NCBI GenBank assembly: GCA_044376615.1
Contig: JBILKO010000008.1
Location: 1 to 50,112 of the forward strand
Direction: 5' to 3'
Source: CAISGS01 sp044376615
GTDB lineage: Bacteria > Pseudomonadota > Alphaproteobacteria > Caulobacterales > Caulobacteraceae
Length of the DNA stretch: 50,112 nucleotides
In this document: positions 7,219-15,902 of the stretch, in pieces
Layout of the letters: each line of letters opens with the position of its first letter
Position numbering within the stretch: position 1 is the first letter of the stretch
Notes under the pieces: generated by a model
Told to the model about the DNA's origin: nothing
Databases searched by the model: none
Seen by the model: only the letters and a program-made list of their open reading frames with translations
Position numbers and translations under genes: made by a program

Positions 7219-8609
7219 AAATCTCCCGACGTGCTGCCCTAGCAACCGCTGGCGCAGGCTTTATTGCCCTTGGCACAGGCGCAGTCCTGGCCAATCGCGA
7301 TAAGCCCGAACCCGCTGCACCGCCGACCACTGATAACGCGGGCCGAACGGTTTGGCGTAACTGGTCCGGCATCCAACACTGCTATCCGCAGCAAAGACTG
7401 GCGCCGACAACCGAGGCCGAGATTGCCCAGGCCTTGAAGTCTGCGCCAGGCCCAGTGCGTGTCGTAGGCGCAGGCCATTCCTTCACCGCTCTTGCCACAA
7501 CGGCCGGAACCATGATGAGCCTGGACCAGATGGGGGGCATTCTTGGATGGGACGGCGAACAAGCCATCGTCAAGGCCGGAACTCGGCTTGGCGATCTTGG
7601 GCCTGCTTTGGCCGCCAAGGGCCGGGCCATGGCCAATCTGCCCGATATCAATAAACAGTCGCTGGGCGGTGCGCTGGGTACTGGGACACACGGCACTGGC
7701 AAGCACCTTAAGGCCATTCACGGCGACGTCACCGCCCTGACCCTGGTCACGCCCAAGGGCGAGGTCATTGGTTGCTCGGCGGCGCAAAACCCAGACGTGT
7801 TCAATGCCGCCAGGGTCTCGCTCGGGGCCCTTGGTGTTATCAGCCAGGCTACATTGCACACCACCTCGAACCGCCGCCTGCATCGCAAGGTTTGGGTCGA
7901 GCCGATCGAACAGACCTATGCCGAGGCCGAAGCGCGCTGGGACAAGCATCGCAATTTTGAGTTCTATGCGTTCCCTTTTACCGGCATGACCGCCAATATC
8001 ACCCATGATGAAACCGATTTGGCGGCGACGGCGGGCGGGCATTCGTCGGATGATAGTGTCCTGGAACTGATGCGCACCCTGCGCAACCTGTTCGGCTTTG
8101 CTACCCCGGTCCGTAAGGCCATTGGCAAGACCCTGCTCGGCACCGCTAAGCCCGAAGACGTCATCGATGAAGGCTGGAAGCTCTTGTCCACGGACAGGCC
8201 CGTGCGCTTCAACGAGATGGAGTTCCACCTACCGGCGGAAAACCAACTGGCTGCGCTTAAAGCTGTGATCGAGGTGATTGAGCGCGAGCGCCCCGATATC
8301 TTTTTCCCGATCGAGGCGCGGCGTATAGCGGGCGACGATGCCTGGCTGTCGCCTTTCCAGGGCGGGCCCAGGGGCTCGATTGCCGTGCATTGCTATTACA
8401 AGGACGAATTTGCGTTCCTCTATGAGCTGATCCAGCCGATCCTCTTGCAATATGGCGGTCGCCCGCACTGGGGTAAGCTGCATAATCTTCAAGGCTCTCA
8501 ACTGGCGGGCCTGTATCCGAATTGGAATGATTTCTTAGCGGTGCGCAAACGTTTGGATCCAGACGGGCGGATGCTCAATCCGTATCTGAAGGGCCTTTTT
8601 AATGTCTGA
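7215..8609 (+). CDS. FAD-linked aldonolactone oxidase-type oxidoreductase, Tat-type signal
   Basis: A 464-residue flavoprotein of the vanillyl-alcohol-oxidase superfamily, closest in motifs to L-gulono-/D-arabinono-1,4-lactone oxidases and alditol oxidase. MKISRRAALATAGAGFIALG is a twin-arginine-like export signal. The FAD domain shows RVVGAGHSFTAL, with His88 at the position that binds FAD covalently in the family, and GGALGTGTHGTGKH. The C-terminal substrate domain ends with the family motif HWGK (residue 418 on). It is translationally coupled to the cytochrome upstream and overlaps the PLP-enzyme gene downstream by eight bases. I infer a periplasmic dehydrogenase that passes electrons to the cytochrome instead of oxygen. 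The substrate (sugar lactone, polyol or another hydroxy compound) is not determined. Confidence 0.85.
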   Translation: MKISRRAALATAGAGFIALGTGAVLANRDKPEPAAPPTTDNAGRTVWRNWSGIQHCYPQQRLAPTTEAEIAQALKSAPGPVRVVGAGHSFTALATTAGTMMSLDQMGGILGWDGEQAIVKAGTRLGDLGPALAAKGRAMANLPDINKQSLGGALGTGTHGTGKHLKAIHGDVTALTLVTPKGEVIGCSAAQNPDVFNAARVSLGALGVISQATLHTTSNRRLHRKVWVEPIEQTYAEAEARWDKHRNFEFYAFPFTGMTANITHDETDLAATAGGHSSDDSVLELMRTLRNLFGFATPVRKAIGKTLLGTAKPEDVIDEGWKLLSTDRPVRFNEMEFHLPAENQLAALKAVIEVIERERPDIFFPIEARRIAGDDAWLSPFQGGPRGSIAVHCYYKDEFAFLYELIQPILLQYGGRPHWGKLHNLQGSQLAGLYPNWNDFLAVRKRLDPDGRMLNPYLKGLFNV

Positions 8610-9894
8610 GGCACGCCCCTCGCGGCGCAGGTTAGTGACCGCAGGACTGGCCCTGGGCGGCCTATCGGCCTTGACCCTAGGAGGATTATCGATGCGCAAG
8701 CGTGACCTAGGCGGACCGCACTCAGACTATTTCCTGTCCCTCTCCAAGGCCTTGGCAACCGCTGGCCTTGCCCACCCGACCTTGGTGATTGATCGCGCAA
8801 AACTCGACACCAATATCGCCGCCGTTAAGGCCGCCCTTCCAAAGCGCCAAGCCTTGCGGGTCGTGGTGAAATCTCTGCCTAGTCTTGACCTGCTCGACGC
8901 CGTGACCACCGGTGTCGGCACCCAGCGCTATATGGTCTTTAACCGCCCGATGATGACCACCATGGCCGAACGGAGGCCAGACGGCGACTATCTGATGGGC
9001 AAGCCCCTAGCAGCAGCCGAGGCAAAGGAGTTTTATGCCGACCTAAAGCGCAATGCGTTTGATCCGTCCCGCCAATTGCAATGGCTGATCGATACGCCCA
9101 GGCGCCTAGAGCAGTATGCTGCCATCGCCGCGGCCAATGGCCAACCCATGCGCGTCAATCTGGAAATCGATATTGGCCTGCACAGAGGCGGATTTTCTGG
9201 GCCGGACAGCTTTGGCGCGGCCTTGAGCCAGATCAAGGCCAATCCCAATCTGATCCTATCGGGCCTGATGGGCTATGACCCGCACCTTTCCCATATCAAG
9301 CCGGGCGAAGGTCGCGCCAAGGCCCTGGCCCGAAGCCAGCAGACCTATCAGGACTATATTGCCCAAGTGAAGGCGGCTGGCTTTGACACTGCTGGGATGA
9401 CTTTCAATACGGCCGGCAGCCCGACCTTTCATATGCACAAGGAAAACTCCTATGCGACTGAGGTCTCGGTCGGGTCTGCTTTCGTGAAGCCCCAGGATTT
9501 TGATACCGACACCCTAACCAGCCATGTGCCCGCCGCCTTTATCGCCACGCCGGTGATCAAGGCCTTGCCCGAGACCCAGCTGCCGACGGCCGAAGCGCTA
9601 GCGGGTCTATTTCGCTTTATTGACCCCAATACGACCCGGGCGTTTTTCATTCATGGCGGCCATTGGCTGGCCACGCCCGTTTCACCGCCGGGTTTGGAAT
9701 ATTCCAACCTGTTTGGCCGCTCAAGCAATCAGGAACTTCTAACCGGCTCGGCTAAGATTGACCTACAGCCGGACGATTACGTCTTCTTGCGGCCTAATCA
9801 AAGCGAGGCGGTCTTTCTGCAATTTGGCGATCTCGCTGTGTTTGATGGCAAGACGATCAGCGCCCGCTGGCCGACCTTTAGCGTTTCGGCATAG
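8602..9894 (+). CDS. PLP-dependent fold-III enzyme, DSD1/D-threonine-aldolase-like, exported
   Basis: A 430-residue protein with an alanine-racemase-type TIM barrel (residues about 58-280) and a C-terminal beta domain. Lys90 in RVVVKSLPS is the expected PLP-binding lysine. RVNLEIDIGLHRGG and FNTAGSPTFH are further barrel signatures. The N-terminus SRRRLVTAGLALGGLSALTLGG looks like a twin-arginine or anchoring signal, unusual for a PLP enzyme. D-threonine aldolases and D-serine dehydratases bind a metal through a His-x-Cys/Asp motif near the C-terminus. The equivalent segment here reads RPNQSEAVFLQFGDLAVFDG and lacks that histidine, so aldolase or dehydratase chemistry should not be assumed. 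It is the last gene of the cytochrome/flavoenzyme operon and overlaps the convergent lipoprotein gene by 17 bases. Confidence 0.78.
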   Translation: MSEARPSRRRLVTAGLALGGLSALTLGGLSMRKRDLGGPHSDYFLSLSKALATAGLAHPTLVIDRAKLDTNIAAVKAALPKRQALRVVVKSLPSLDLLDAVTTGVGTQRYMVFNRPMMTTMAERRPDGDYLMGKPLAAAEAKEFYADLKRNAFDPSRQLQWLIDTPRRLEQYAAIAAANGQPMRVNLEIDIGLHRGGFSGPDSFGAALSQIKANPNLILSGLMGYDPHLSHIKPGEGRAKALARSQQTYQDYIAQVKAAGFDTAGMTFNTAGSPTFHMHKENSYATEVSVGSAFVKPQDFDTDTLTSHVPAAFIATPVIKALPETQLPTAEALAGLFRFIDPNTTRAFFIHGGHWLATPVSPPGLEYSNLFGRSSNQELLTGSAKIDLQPDDYVFLRPNQSEAVFLQFGDLAVFDGKTISARWPTFSVSA

Positions 9895-10525
9895 TCGCCA
9901 GCGTCGCATTGGTCCAGGTCACAATCTTGGCCTGGCAGTCGGTTACCGCCCGATCAAGGGCATCTACAATCTTGCTGACCCGATTGGCATCGGCGGCCTG
10001 GTCACAATCGAATAGATTTTGCGCGATGATGGTCCGGCTTGAGGAGTCCACCAAAAGGGCTTGAATATTGACCGCCGCGGTCGGCTTGCGGCCCCGATCC
10101 GGATAGCGGACCTCAAACGCACGCACATCGAGCCTTAGGTTCAACACAGCAGAGGCACCGTCACCGCTGCGGATCAGCCGCGCGGGACCCTCACCTTGGG
10201 CAAAACTGTTCACCAAGGCGGCGTCGAACAGCGTGCTGGCACCGTCATACCAACGCGCATCAGCAATATAGGCGCTCTTCTGGCCGGTCATGGTCAAGAT
10301 CTTGTCGCCTGAGGCGGCCCGGTTGAACAAGGTTGAACCCTTAAGGATCGGGACCATGGCCTGGGCCGGATTGGCCGCCTCGCCCTTGGCCTCGACCCCA
10401 AACCGGTAAAGCTGAATGGGTTTGGTCTTGGGGAACAAGGTGATGCAGCCTGACAGGCCAAGGACCAGTCCAAGACCAAGTCCTAGGCCTATAAGTCGCT
10501 TTTGCACTGACACGGGAGCGATCAT
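9878..10525 (-). CDS. ABC-transport auxiliary lipoprotein (PqiC/MlaE-associated type)
   Basis: A 215-residue outer-membrane or periplasmic lipoprotein. The signal peptide LIGLGLGLGLVLGLSGC has a clear lipobox with Cys27. The mature part (PIQLYRFGVEA, followed by repeated beta-rich segments and LLVDSSSRTIIAQNLFDCDQ) fits the family of lipoproteins encoded with MCE transporters and with PqiAB. It probably receives or hands over phospholipid at the outer membrane. It is the last gene of the mla-like operon: its ATG overlaps the stop of the MCE gene (ATGA). Its 3' end overlaps the convergent PLP-enzyme gene. Confidence 0.8.
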   Translation of the reverse strand: MIAPVSVQKRLIGLGLGLGLVLGLSGCITLFPKTKPIQLYRFGVEAKGEAANPAQAMVPILKGSTLFNRAASGDKILTMTGQKSAYIADARWYDGASTLFDAALVNSFAQGEGPARLIRSGDGASAVLNLRLDVRAFEVRYPDRGRKPTAAVNIQALLVDSSSRTIIAQNLFDCDQAADANRVSKIVDALDRAVTDCQAKIVTWTNATLATMPKR

Positions 10526-11460
10526 GGGCGAACCTCCATTTCTTTGGCCGGGGCCTTACCAACCAGGCCGCGCGGGTTTTTCTCAGCCTCAGCCATCAGG
10601 CGGTCAAATGTCTCAGCTGCGGATTCCAAAGACTCAATCGCGGCGGTTAGTCTCGGCAGCCCAACCTTGGCAAATTCAGCAGCTGGGTCTTTCACGCTCG
10701 CCAGCACGCCGCGCGCGTCCGTTGTGGTTTGACGTAAATCGTCGGCGGCCGCACTGACATCGTTCAAGGCCTTGCGCGCGTCGACTGTCATCAGCGTATT
10801 GGTTGCCTGGCTCGCCGCCTTGATGCTCAAGGCGGCATCATCGATATCTTTCAAGGTGATTTCGGTCTGGGCCAAAATGGTCTTGCGATCCCTGGCCTCA
10901 GCCGTGACGTCCTCAATATTGCGTAGGCTTCTGCCCAGGACGCGGATGTTTTCATCGGACATGACCCGGTTTACCCGGTCGAGTGTATCTAAGGTCCGGG
11001 TCAGGACAGTGCCACCACCTTGAAGTAGGTCCGCCAAAGGTCCGGGGCGACTGGCGATCACGGGCACCTCGCCGCGCTTAACCGTGTCACTGAGCAAGGG
11101 CTGGGCCGGGGTTCCGCCGGTGATCTGGACATAATTTACGCCGGTAATGCCTTGTGGCTCCAGCGTGGCATAAGAATCCGCCCGGATCGGGACGTCCGAG
11201 GTTACCCGTGCCTTGGCAATTACCAGGGTTGTATTTTTAGGGTCTAGCGAGATGTTGGTGACCTCTCCGACCTTGATCCCGTTGAAATGCACTTCGCCGC
11301 CTTCGGACAAGCCTCGGACCGGGCCAACGAAGGAGATATTGTAAAAGGCATAGTCCCGGTTGAATTGCAGTTTGGCCAGCCAGGCCACAAAGACGGCGGC
11401 CACCGCAACCAGGATCAGGGAGATCAAGCCCACCAGAAAATAATTGGCATTTCTTTCCAT
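10522..11460 (-). CDS. MCE-family substrate-binding protein (MlaD-like)
   Basis: A 312-residue protein with a single N-terminal membrane anchor (YFLVGLISLILVAVAAVFVAWLA), followed by one MCE domain (residues about 38-115: YNISFVGPVRGLSEGGEVHFNGIKVGEV, then ITGVNYVQITGG). The long C-terminal part is helical and heptad-like, of the kind that builds the coiled hexameric needle in larger MCE proteins. It is longer than E. coli MlaD (about 180 residues). It presumably forms the periplasmic hexamer that shuttles lipids between the permease and the lipoprotein encoded next to it. Its ATG overlaps the upstream ATPase stop by one base (TAATG). Confidence 0.88.
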   Translation of the reverse strand: MERNANYFLVGLISLILVAVAAVFVAWLAKLQFNRDYAFYNISFVGPVRGLSEGGEVHFNGIKVGEVTNISLDPKNTTLVIAKARVTSDVPIRADSYATLEPQGITGVNYVQITGGTPAQPLLSDTVKRGEVPVIASRPGPLADLLQGGGTVLTRTLDTLDRVNRVMSDENIRVLGRSLRNIEDVTAEARDRKTILAQTEITLKDIDDAALSIKAASQATNTLMTVDARKALNDVSAAADDLRQTTTDARGVLASVKDPAAEFAKVGLPRLTAAIESLESAAETFDRLMAEAEKNPRGLVGKAPAKEMEVRP

Positions 11461-12284
11461 TACCCGGTCTCCTTAGCACTGCTCGCAGGCTTGGCGGAAG
11501 CGGCACGCGATGAGGCCGCCGCCCGGCCCCTTGGACCACAAAAATATTCCTGCACCCAGGGATGGGTCGATTTTTCCAGCGCCTTGGCCGTGGCCTTGGC
11601 GACAATCTTCTTGTCGGCCAAAACCGCGACCGAACTACAGATTGTATAGAGGCTATCGAGATCGTGTGTGATCATAAATACAGTTAGGCCAAGGCTAGCC
11701 GACAGATCAGCAATCAATTCATCAAAGGCGCCTGCACCGATCGGATCAAGGCCCGAGGTCGGCTCGTCGAGGAATAATAGATCTGGATCGAGGGCCAAGG
11801 CCCTAGCGAGGGCCACGCGCTTGATCATGCCGCCCGAAAGCTCGGACGGCTTCAAATTAATGGCGTGCGGCGGTAGGCCAACCAGGGCGACCTTCACAGC
11901 TGCCAATTCGCGCATGTCCGAGGCTGAAAGCTGGCCATGCTGGATCATCGGCGCCTCGATATTTTCCGCCACGGTCAGGTTCGAAAACAAGGCTCCGCGC
12001 TGGAAAAGGACACCCCAGCGCCGGTCGACGGCCTCGCGCTGCGTCCGGTTAGCAGTGGCCAGATCGACCCCAAAAATCTGAATCTGGCCCTCATCGATAG
12101 GCTTGAGGCCCAAGATCGTATTGAGCAGAACCGACTTGCCCGAGCCCGACCCGCCGACTACGCCAACGATCTCGCCAGCATCAATGGTTAGGTCTAGGTC
12201 CTTATGAATGACCCGTTCACCGAACCGCGACACCAGCCCTGAAATAACGATTGGGGGCGGCGCTGTTTTTGGACTGGGGCTCAT
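11460..12284 (-). CDS. ABC transporter ATPase, MlaF-like
   Basis: A 274-residue cytoplasmic ATPase of the Mla lipid-transport type. Walker A is GGSGSGKS, the Q-loop is LFQRGALFSNLTVAENI (typical of MlaF), the signature is LSGGMIKRVALARALAL, Walker B runs LLFLDEPTSGLDP, and the H-loop is ITHDLDSL. The C-terminus adds an Ala/Ser-rich tail of about 20 residues. I take the ATG at 12284 as start because it overlaps the permease stop (ATGA). An open frame extends about 260 bases further upstream, but that part lies inside the permease gene and encodes a Cys/Arg-rich sequence without family resemblance. Confidence 0.92.
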   Translation of the reverse strand: MSPSPKTAPPPIVISGLVSRFGERVIHKDLDLTIDAGEIVGVVGGSGSGKSVLLNTILGLKPIDEGQIQIFGVDLATANRTQREAVDRRWGVLFQRGALFSNLTVAENIEAPMIQHGQLSASDMRELAAVKVALVGLPPHAINLKPSELSGGMIKRVALARALALDPDLLFLDEPTSGLDPIGAGAFDELIADLSASLGLTVFMITHDLDSLYTICSSVAVLADKKIVAKATAKALEKSTHPWVQEYFCGPRGRAAASSRAASAKPASSAKETG

Positions 12285-13393
12285 ATATCGAGCTCCATAT
12301 AGATCAGGGCAAAAACGGCATCGATGAGGATGATCGAAAAGATCGACTGGACCACGGCCGAGGTCACGCGGCGGCCCAGCGATTCTACGTCGCCGCCGAC
12401 CTCCATGCCTTGGCGACAACCAATTGCAGCAACCACACCAGCCATGATCGGAGCCTTGCTCATACCAATCCAGAAATGGGTGGCTCCTACATTTTCGACA
12501 ATGCGCTGAAAGAAGAAGGCAGGACCGAGATCTAGCACCGCCCAAGTCACCAACATGCCGCCGAAAAGTCCCGACAAGGTGGCAACAAAGGTCAAGATTG
12601 GGATGGCGAAAAGAAGCGCAAAAAACCGCGGCAGAACCAGGGCGTCGAACGGATCAATGCCCAACACTTTCATGGCATCGATTTCTTGGCTCATCTTCAT
12701 GGCCCCGATCTCAGCGGCAAAGCTTGAGGCTGATCGCCCGGCCAGGAGCACCGAGGTAATGATCACATTGAATTCGCGCAGGACGGCGATCCCAATCAGC
12801 TCGACCACAAACACCTGAGCGCCGAACTTGGCCAACATATTGGCACCGAGAAGGGCGAGGACCGCGCCGATAAAGAATGAGGTAACCGAGACGATGGGTA
12901 GGGCATCAAGACCCGCACGCTCGACCAATGAAAAGCAGGCAGCCCAGCGGATCTTATGCGGCTGAACCAGGGCCCGGCCCGCCGAGACCAACAACCGGCC
13001 ATTAAAGGTCAAGGTATCGACAACATCGTCTAGTACATCATAAAGCCCGCGGCCGACCCGCTCGACCATGTCGTGGAACGGCCGCTTAAGGACAGGCTTG
13101 GCGGCCTTTCTCGCTGTGCGAGCCGTTCGGACCAGGTCCACCAACCTCAACGTCTCGGGGCGACCTATGACGCGGCTGGCATCAGCCTCGGGACCTAAGG
13201 CCCTAGCCAGGGTCAAGGCCCCGACCGTATCGAGCCGGCCAACCTCTGACAGGTCAATCTGAAGCGCGGGATCCTTGGCCAGGGCGGCGGCAAGGCGGGG
13301 CTCGACATCGCCCAGACCGCGATCGGTCCAGTCGCCTGAAGCCATCAAGCGCAGCCGCTCGCCGGCCCGTTCAAGCCGAAAATCAGCGCTCAC
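12281..13393 (-). CDS. MlaE-type ABC permease with N-terminal STAS domain
   Basis: A 370-residue fusion. Residues 1 to about 90 (LRLMASGDWTDRGL, then LQIDLSEVGRLDTVGALTLARAL) form an MlaB-like STAS domain. Residues about 110-370 form the MlaE permease, with the conserved stretch RSASSFAAEIGAMKMSQEIDAM plus VLPRFFALLFAIPILT, and five to six membrane segments. In E. coli the STAS regulator (MlaB) and permease (MlaE) are separate proteins. The fused form is common in alphaproteobacteria. Start: GTG at 13393 with GAGG six bases upstream. It is the first gene of the operon permease / ATPase / MCE protein / lipoprotein, which probably maintains outer-membrane lipid asymmetry or moves another lipid. 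Confidence 0.9.
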   Translation of the reverse strand: MSADFRLERAGERLRLMASGDWTDRGLGDVEPRLAAALAKDPALQIDLSEVGRLDTVGALTLARALGPEADASRVIGRPETLRLVDLVRTARTARKAAKPVLKRPFHDMVERVGRGLYDVLDDVVDTLTFNGRLLVSAGRALVQPHKIRWAACFSLVERAGLDALPIVSVTSFFIGAVLALLGANMLAKFGAQVFVVELIGIAVLREFNVIITSVLLAGRSASSFAAEIGAMKMSQEIDAMKVLGIDPFDALVLPRFFALLFAIPILTFVATLSGLFGGMLVTWAVLDLGPAFFFQRIVENVGATHFWIGMSKAPIMAGVVAAIGCRQGMEVGGDVESLGRRVTSAVVQSIFSIILIDAVFALIYMELDI

Positions 13394-13490
13394 TGTGGGC
13401 CTCGCATGGCAGGGTCACGGACAAAGCTCCAAAACGATCCGCATCCTAACAGACCTATCCGCCGCACCCAAGCTTTCCCGAGATAAAGCC

Positions 13491-14114
13491 CTAGTTGGGG
13501 ACGGCTGCGCCCCATTCGCTCCAGCCCAAGATCTTGGGCGTACCGGGCAGATACATGCCCTCATGGCGCGTCAGCTTAAAGCCAGCCGCCTCAATCCGCG
13601 ACCCAATCGGGCGGGTAAGGTGACAGCCGCCAGCCAAGCGTTTCCAGATCGGCTCGACCCGGCCCTGCCAGGTCTGGACCTCGGCATCTGGCGCAAGCCC
13701 ATGTTCACAGTACAGGAAGGTTCCGCCCGGCTTCAGCACCCGCCGGGCCTCGGCCAGCGCCGCTTGAGGGGTATGGACCGAACACAGGGTAAAGGTGCAG
13801 ACCACCGTATCAAAGCTCTTGTCTTCGAAGGGCAGGTCTTCGGCCACGCCCTTTGCAATAGTGACCTCCAAACCTAGCGCCCTAGGTGCACGCTCGGCCT
13901 GGGCGCGCAATTCGTCTGAAGGATCAACGCCCTCGACGCGGCTGACCTCTAAAGAATTATAGAAGCTGAGATTGAGGCCGCCGCCTATGCCCAGTTCCAG
14001 GACGCGGCCTTTAGCTAGATGCACAATCTTGGACCTTTGTTTCATAATCGGCTTCGACGAGCAGGCGCAGCCGATCAGTCGCGGCATGATGTGGCGATCA
14101 TAAAACGAAGTCAT
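13491..14114 (-). CDS. Class I SAM-dependent methyltransferase (METTL7-like)
   Basis: A 207-residue cytosolic enzyme. Motif I is VLELGIGGGLNLSFY and the acidic loop is VEGVDPSDELRAQA. Later motifs are DLPFEDKSFDTVVCTFTLCSV and EARRVLKPGGTFLYCEHG. The combination of an N-terminal YDRHIMPRL, the LELGIGGG motif and the C-terminal HLTRPIGSRIEAAGF matches a family annotated as phosphatidylethanolamine- or thiol-methyltransferase-like (METTL7 type). The substrate is not known. It stands alone between the mla operon and the S1/P1 nuclease gene. A weak operonic link with the nuclease is possible (67-base gap). Confidence 0.8.
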   Translation of the reverse strand: MTSFYDRHIMPRLIGCACSSKPIMKQRSKIVHLAKGRVLELGIGGGLNLSFYNSLEVSRVEGVDPSDELRAQAERAPRALGLEVTIAKGVAEDLPFEDKSFDTVVCTFTLCSVHTPQAALAEARRVLKPGGTFLYCEHGLAPDAEVQTWQGRVEPIWKRLAGGCHLTRPIGSRIEAAGFKLTRHEGMYLPGTPKILGWSEWGAAVPN

Positions 14115-14181
14115 TGGCCCCTCCCCCTGTCACCGACTAGCGGCGTTTACGGAAACCATAGGCACCTGTTTTACCCGCAGT

Positions 14182-15195
14182 CTAGTCTTGTCCGATTAAG
14201 GACGGAAAGGCATCGACCTTGCCGGACTCAATATCGGCCAGGCTGAGGGCGGGCCAGCCTACCGCCGTGGTCTTGCTCGCCTGCCAGGCCATGGTGACCA
14301 GGTCACGCAAGCTGACGGCACCAGCCGCTAGCCGCGCTGTGACAAAGACCTTGCCGCGCGCATCGCCAGGATTGAGGCCGCCGGCCTGTTCCAGGGCATA
14401 AAGGGGTTCCACCTGGGACGCCGTCGCCTTCAAATAGGCCAGGCTATAGGCCTCGATCGTACAGCCGCAATCGGTTGGGGCCGCCATGGCTGCCTCCACC
14501 TTTTGAGGCGAGATGTTTTGCCGGACAAAGTCGCCCTCAAACCGGCTGTGCAGGGTGCGGTCCAAGGTATAGGCCTTAGGGTTTGGTCCATCGCCCCAGC
14601 CATTATGGTGAATGGATACGTGCAGGGGCTGGCTCGCATCGCCAATATAGTGGGACCATACGCCAAGATTATGGATGATCAGGGTCTGGCGACGGGCCAG
14701 ATCGGCCTTGAGCCAGGCGCGCTGCTCCGGCGACTTGGCGCGGGGAATGGCCAGGGTCACGGCCCGCCAATAGGCCAGGTCCTTGGTCAATTGTTGCCAG
14801 CCATCAATGATCGCATAGGGCAGATAGCCCATCTTGGTGCTGTCCGTGCCCGCCGCGGCCAAGGCCCGGTCATAATCGGCCCGCGTCGCCATTAGCGGGT
14901 CTAGGGGCACGACCCCGCCAATCTTTCCCGCATCATCCAGATTGAGAAAATGCGCCGGATCACGCATGGAATCATGGACCCGACCCGAGCCCTTTGACCG
15001 ATCGGGTTCACGGGCCAATTCACCGATCTCTGCGATGTTTTGGGGTGTTTTGAGAAAGGCCGGCAAGTCGGGCCCTAGCGCCTTAACGCCCAAGACCGCG
15101 ATCATGCGGTGCCCCGTCGCGCCCCAGGCATGGGCGTGCTGGGCCGAGGCACTCAAGACAAGGGCCAGGGCTATGGCCTTAAGGGATCGGGTCAT
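14182..15195 (-). CDS. S1/P1-type zinc nuclease, secreted
   Basis: A 337-residue single-strand-specific nuclease or phosphatase of the S1/P1 family. A signal peptide (SLKAIALALVLSASAQHAHA) is cut so that the mature chain begins with Trp in WGATGHR. In this family the free N-terminal Trp and the following His are zinc ligands. Other ligand motifs are all visible: AREPDR, DPAHFLNLD, the run HNLGVWSHYIGDASQPLH, and TLHSRFEGDF. The enzyme should therefore be active, with three zinc ions. It probably scavenges nucleic acids or phosphate outside the cytoplasm. It is 21 bases downstream of the gene for a glutathione transferase on the same strand. Confidence 0.92.
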   Translation of the reverse strand: MTRSLKAIALALVLSASAQHAHAWGATGHRMIAVLGVKALGPDLPAFLKTPQNIAEIGELAREPDRSKGSGRVHDSMRDPAHFLNLDDAGKIGGVVPLDPLMATRADYDRALAAAGTDSTKMGYLPYAIIDGWQQLTKDLAYWRAVTLAIPRAKSPEQRAWLKADLARRQTLIIHNLGVWSHYIGDASQPLHVSIHHNGWGDGPNPKAYTLDRTLHSRFEGDFVRQNISPQKVEAAMAAPTDCGCTIEAYSLAYLKATASQVEPLYALEQAGGLNPGDARGKVFVTARLAAGAVSLRDLVTMAWQASKTTAVGWPALSLADIESGKVDAFPSLIGQD

Positions 15196-15216
15196 GGGGC
15201 CTCTTAGGGTTGGTCG

Positions 15217-15807
15217 CTAGTTTGAAATCTTGAAATCGGCCTCAACCCGGCTGATCCAGGCGCGAACATGCGGATAGGCTTCAAGGTCAAAGCCGCCCTG
15301 ATGCGCCAGGCGCGTATAGGCCACCAGGGCCATATCGGCCAGGCTGGCATCCTTACCAACCAGATAGGGGCGCATGGTCAGGGCCAGTTCCATCCTGGCC
15401 AGTGCCGCATAGCCGCGCTGAACAAGCTTTGGATCAATGGCATCGGCGGGCAAGCCGGCCATGTGCCGCTGGAACCGCACCACGGCAATATAGGGCTCGT
15501 GGCTATACTGCTCCCAAAACAGCCATTCGAGCATCTTGGCCCGGTCATAGGCATCGGTCGGAACCAGACGCGAACCCTCGGCCAGATGCATGATAATGGC
15601 ATTGGACTGGGCCAGCATACGGCCATCGCTGAGCAACACACACGGCACCTGGCCGGCGGGATTAATGGCGAGAAACTCCGGCGTCTTGGCCTGGTCGGCC
15701 AGGACATCAATCTCGATCCAGGTGTATTCAAGCCCCAAAAGCTTTGCGGTCCAAAGCACCTTGAGACAATTGCCGGACTGGCTGTCGCCATAGATGGTTA
15801 GGCTCAT
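15217..15807 (-). CDS. Glutathione S-transferase
   Basis: A 196-residue classical GST. The N-terminal thioredoxin-fold domain reads MSLTIYGDSQSGNCLKVLWT, with Ser11 or Asn13 near the glutathione-activating position. It is followed by the cis-Pro motif INPAGQVPCVLL and SNAIIMHLAEGS for glutathione binding. The C-terminal helical domain contains PYLVGKDASLADMALVAYTRLA. The ATG at 15807 is used because GAGGA precedes it and because all family similarity begins there. An open frame reaching 16209 would prepend about 130 residues of Arg/Pro-rich non-homologous sequence lying over the opposite-strand 3D-domain gene. The substrate is unknown. Confidence 0.9.
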   Translation of the reverse strand: MSLTIYGDSQSGNCLKVLWTAKLLGLEYTWIEIDVLADQAKTPEFLAINPAGQVPCVLLSDGRMLAQSNAIIMHLAEGSRLVPTDAYDRAKMLEWLFWEQYSHEPYIAVVRFQRHMAGLPADAIDPKLVQRGYAALARMELALTMRPYLVGKDASLADMALVAYTRLAHQGGFDLEAYPHVRAWISRVEADFKISN

Positions 15808-15902
15808 GTCGCGCCCGTCCTCAAAGCTTAAGACTTGATGAATGCCAGTCTGAGGTTTATCTGAAGCTGGCGCTGAATGCCAAGGCCAATCCAGAGCGAC
15901 CC

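Noticed and set aside
7239..8228. A 329-codon open frame antisense to the aldonolactone oxidase gene
   Set aside because: It has no recognisable domain and lies wholly under a gene with clear family motifs. It is a by-product of GC-rich codon use.
12285..12545. An N-terminal extension of the MlaF-like ATPase
   Set aside because: The extra 87 codons overlap the permease gene in another frame and encode Cys/Arg-rich sequence. The ATGA-coupled start at 12284 fits the family.
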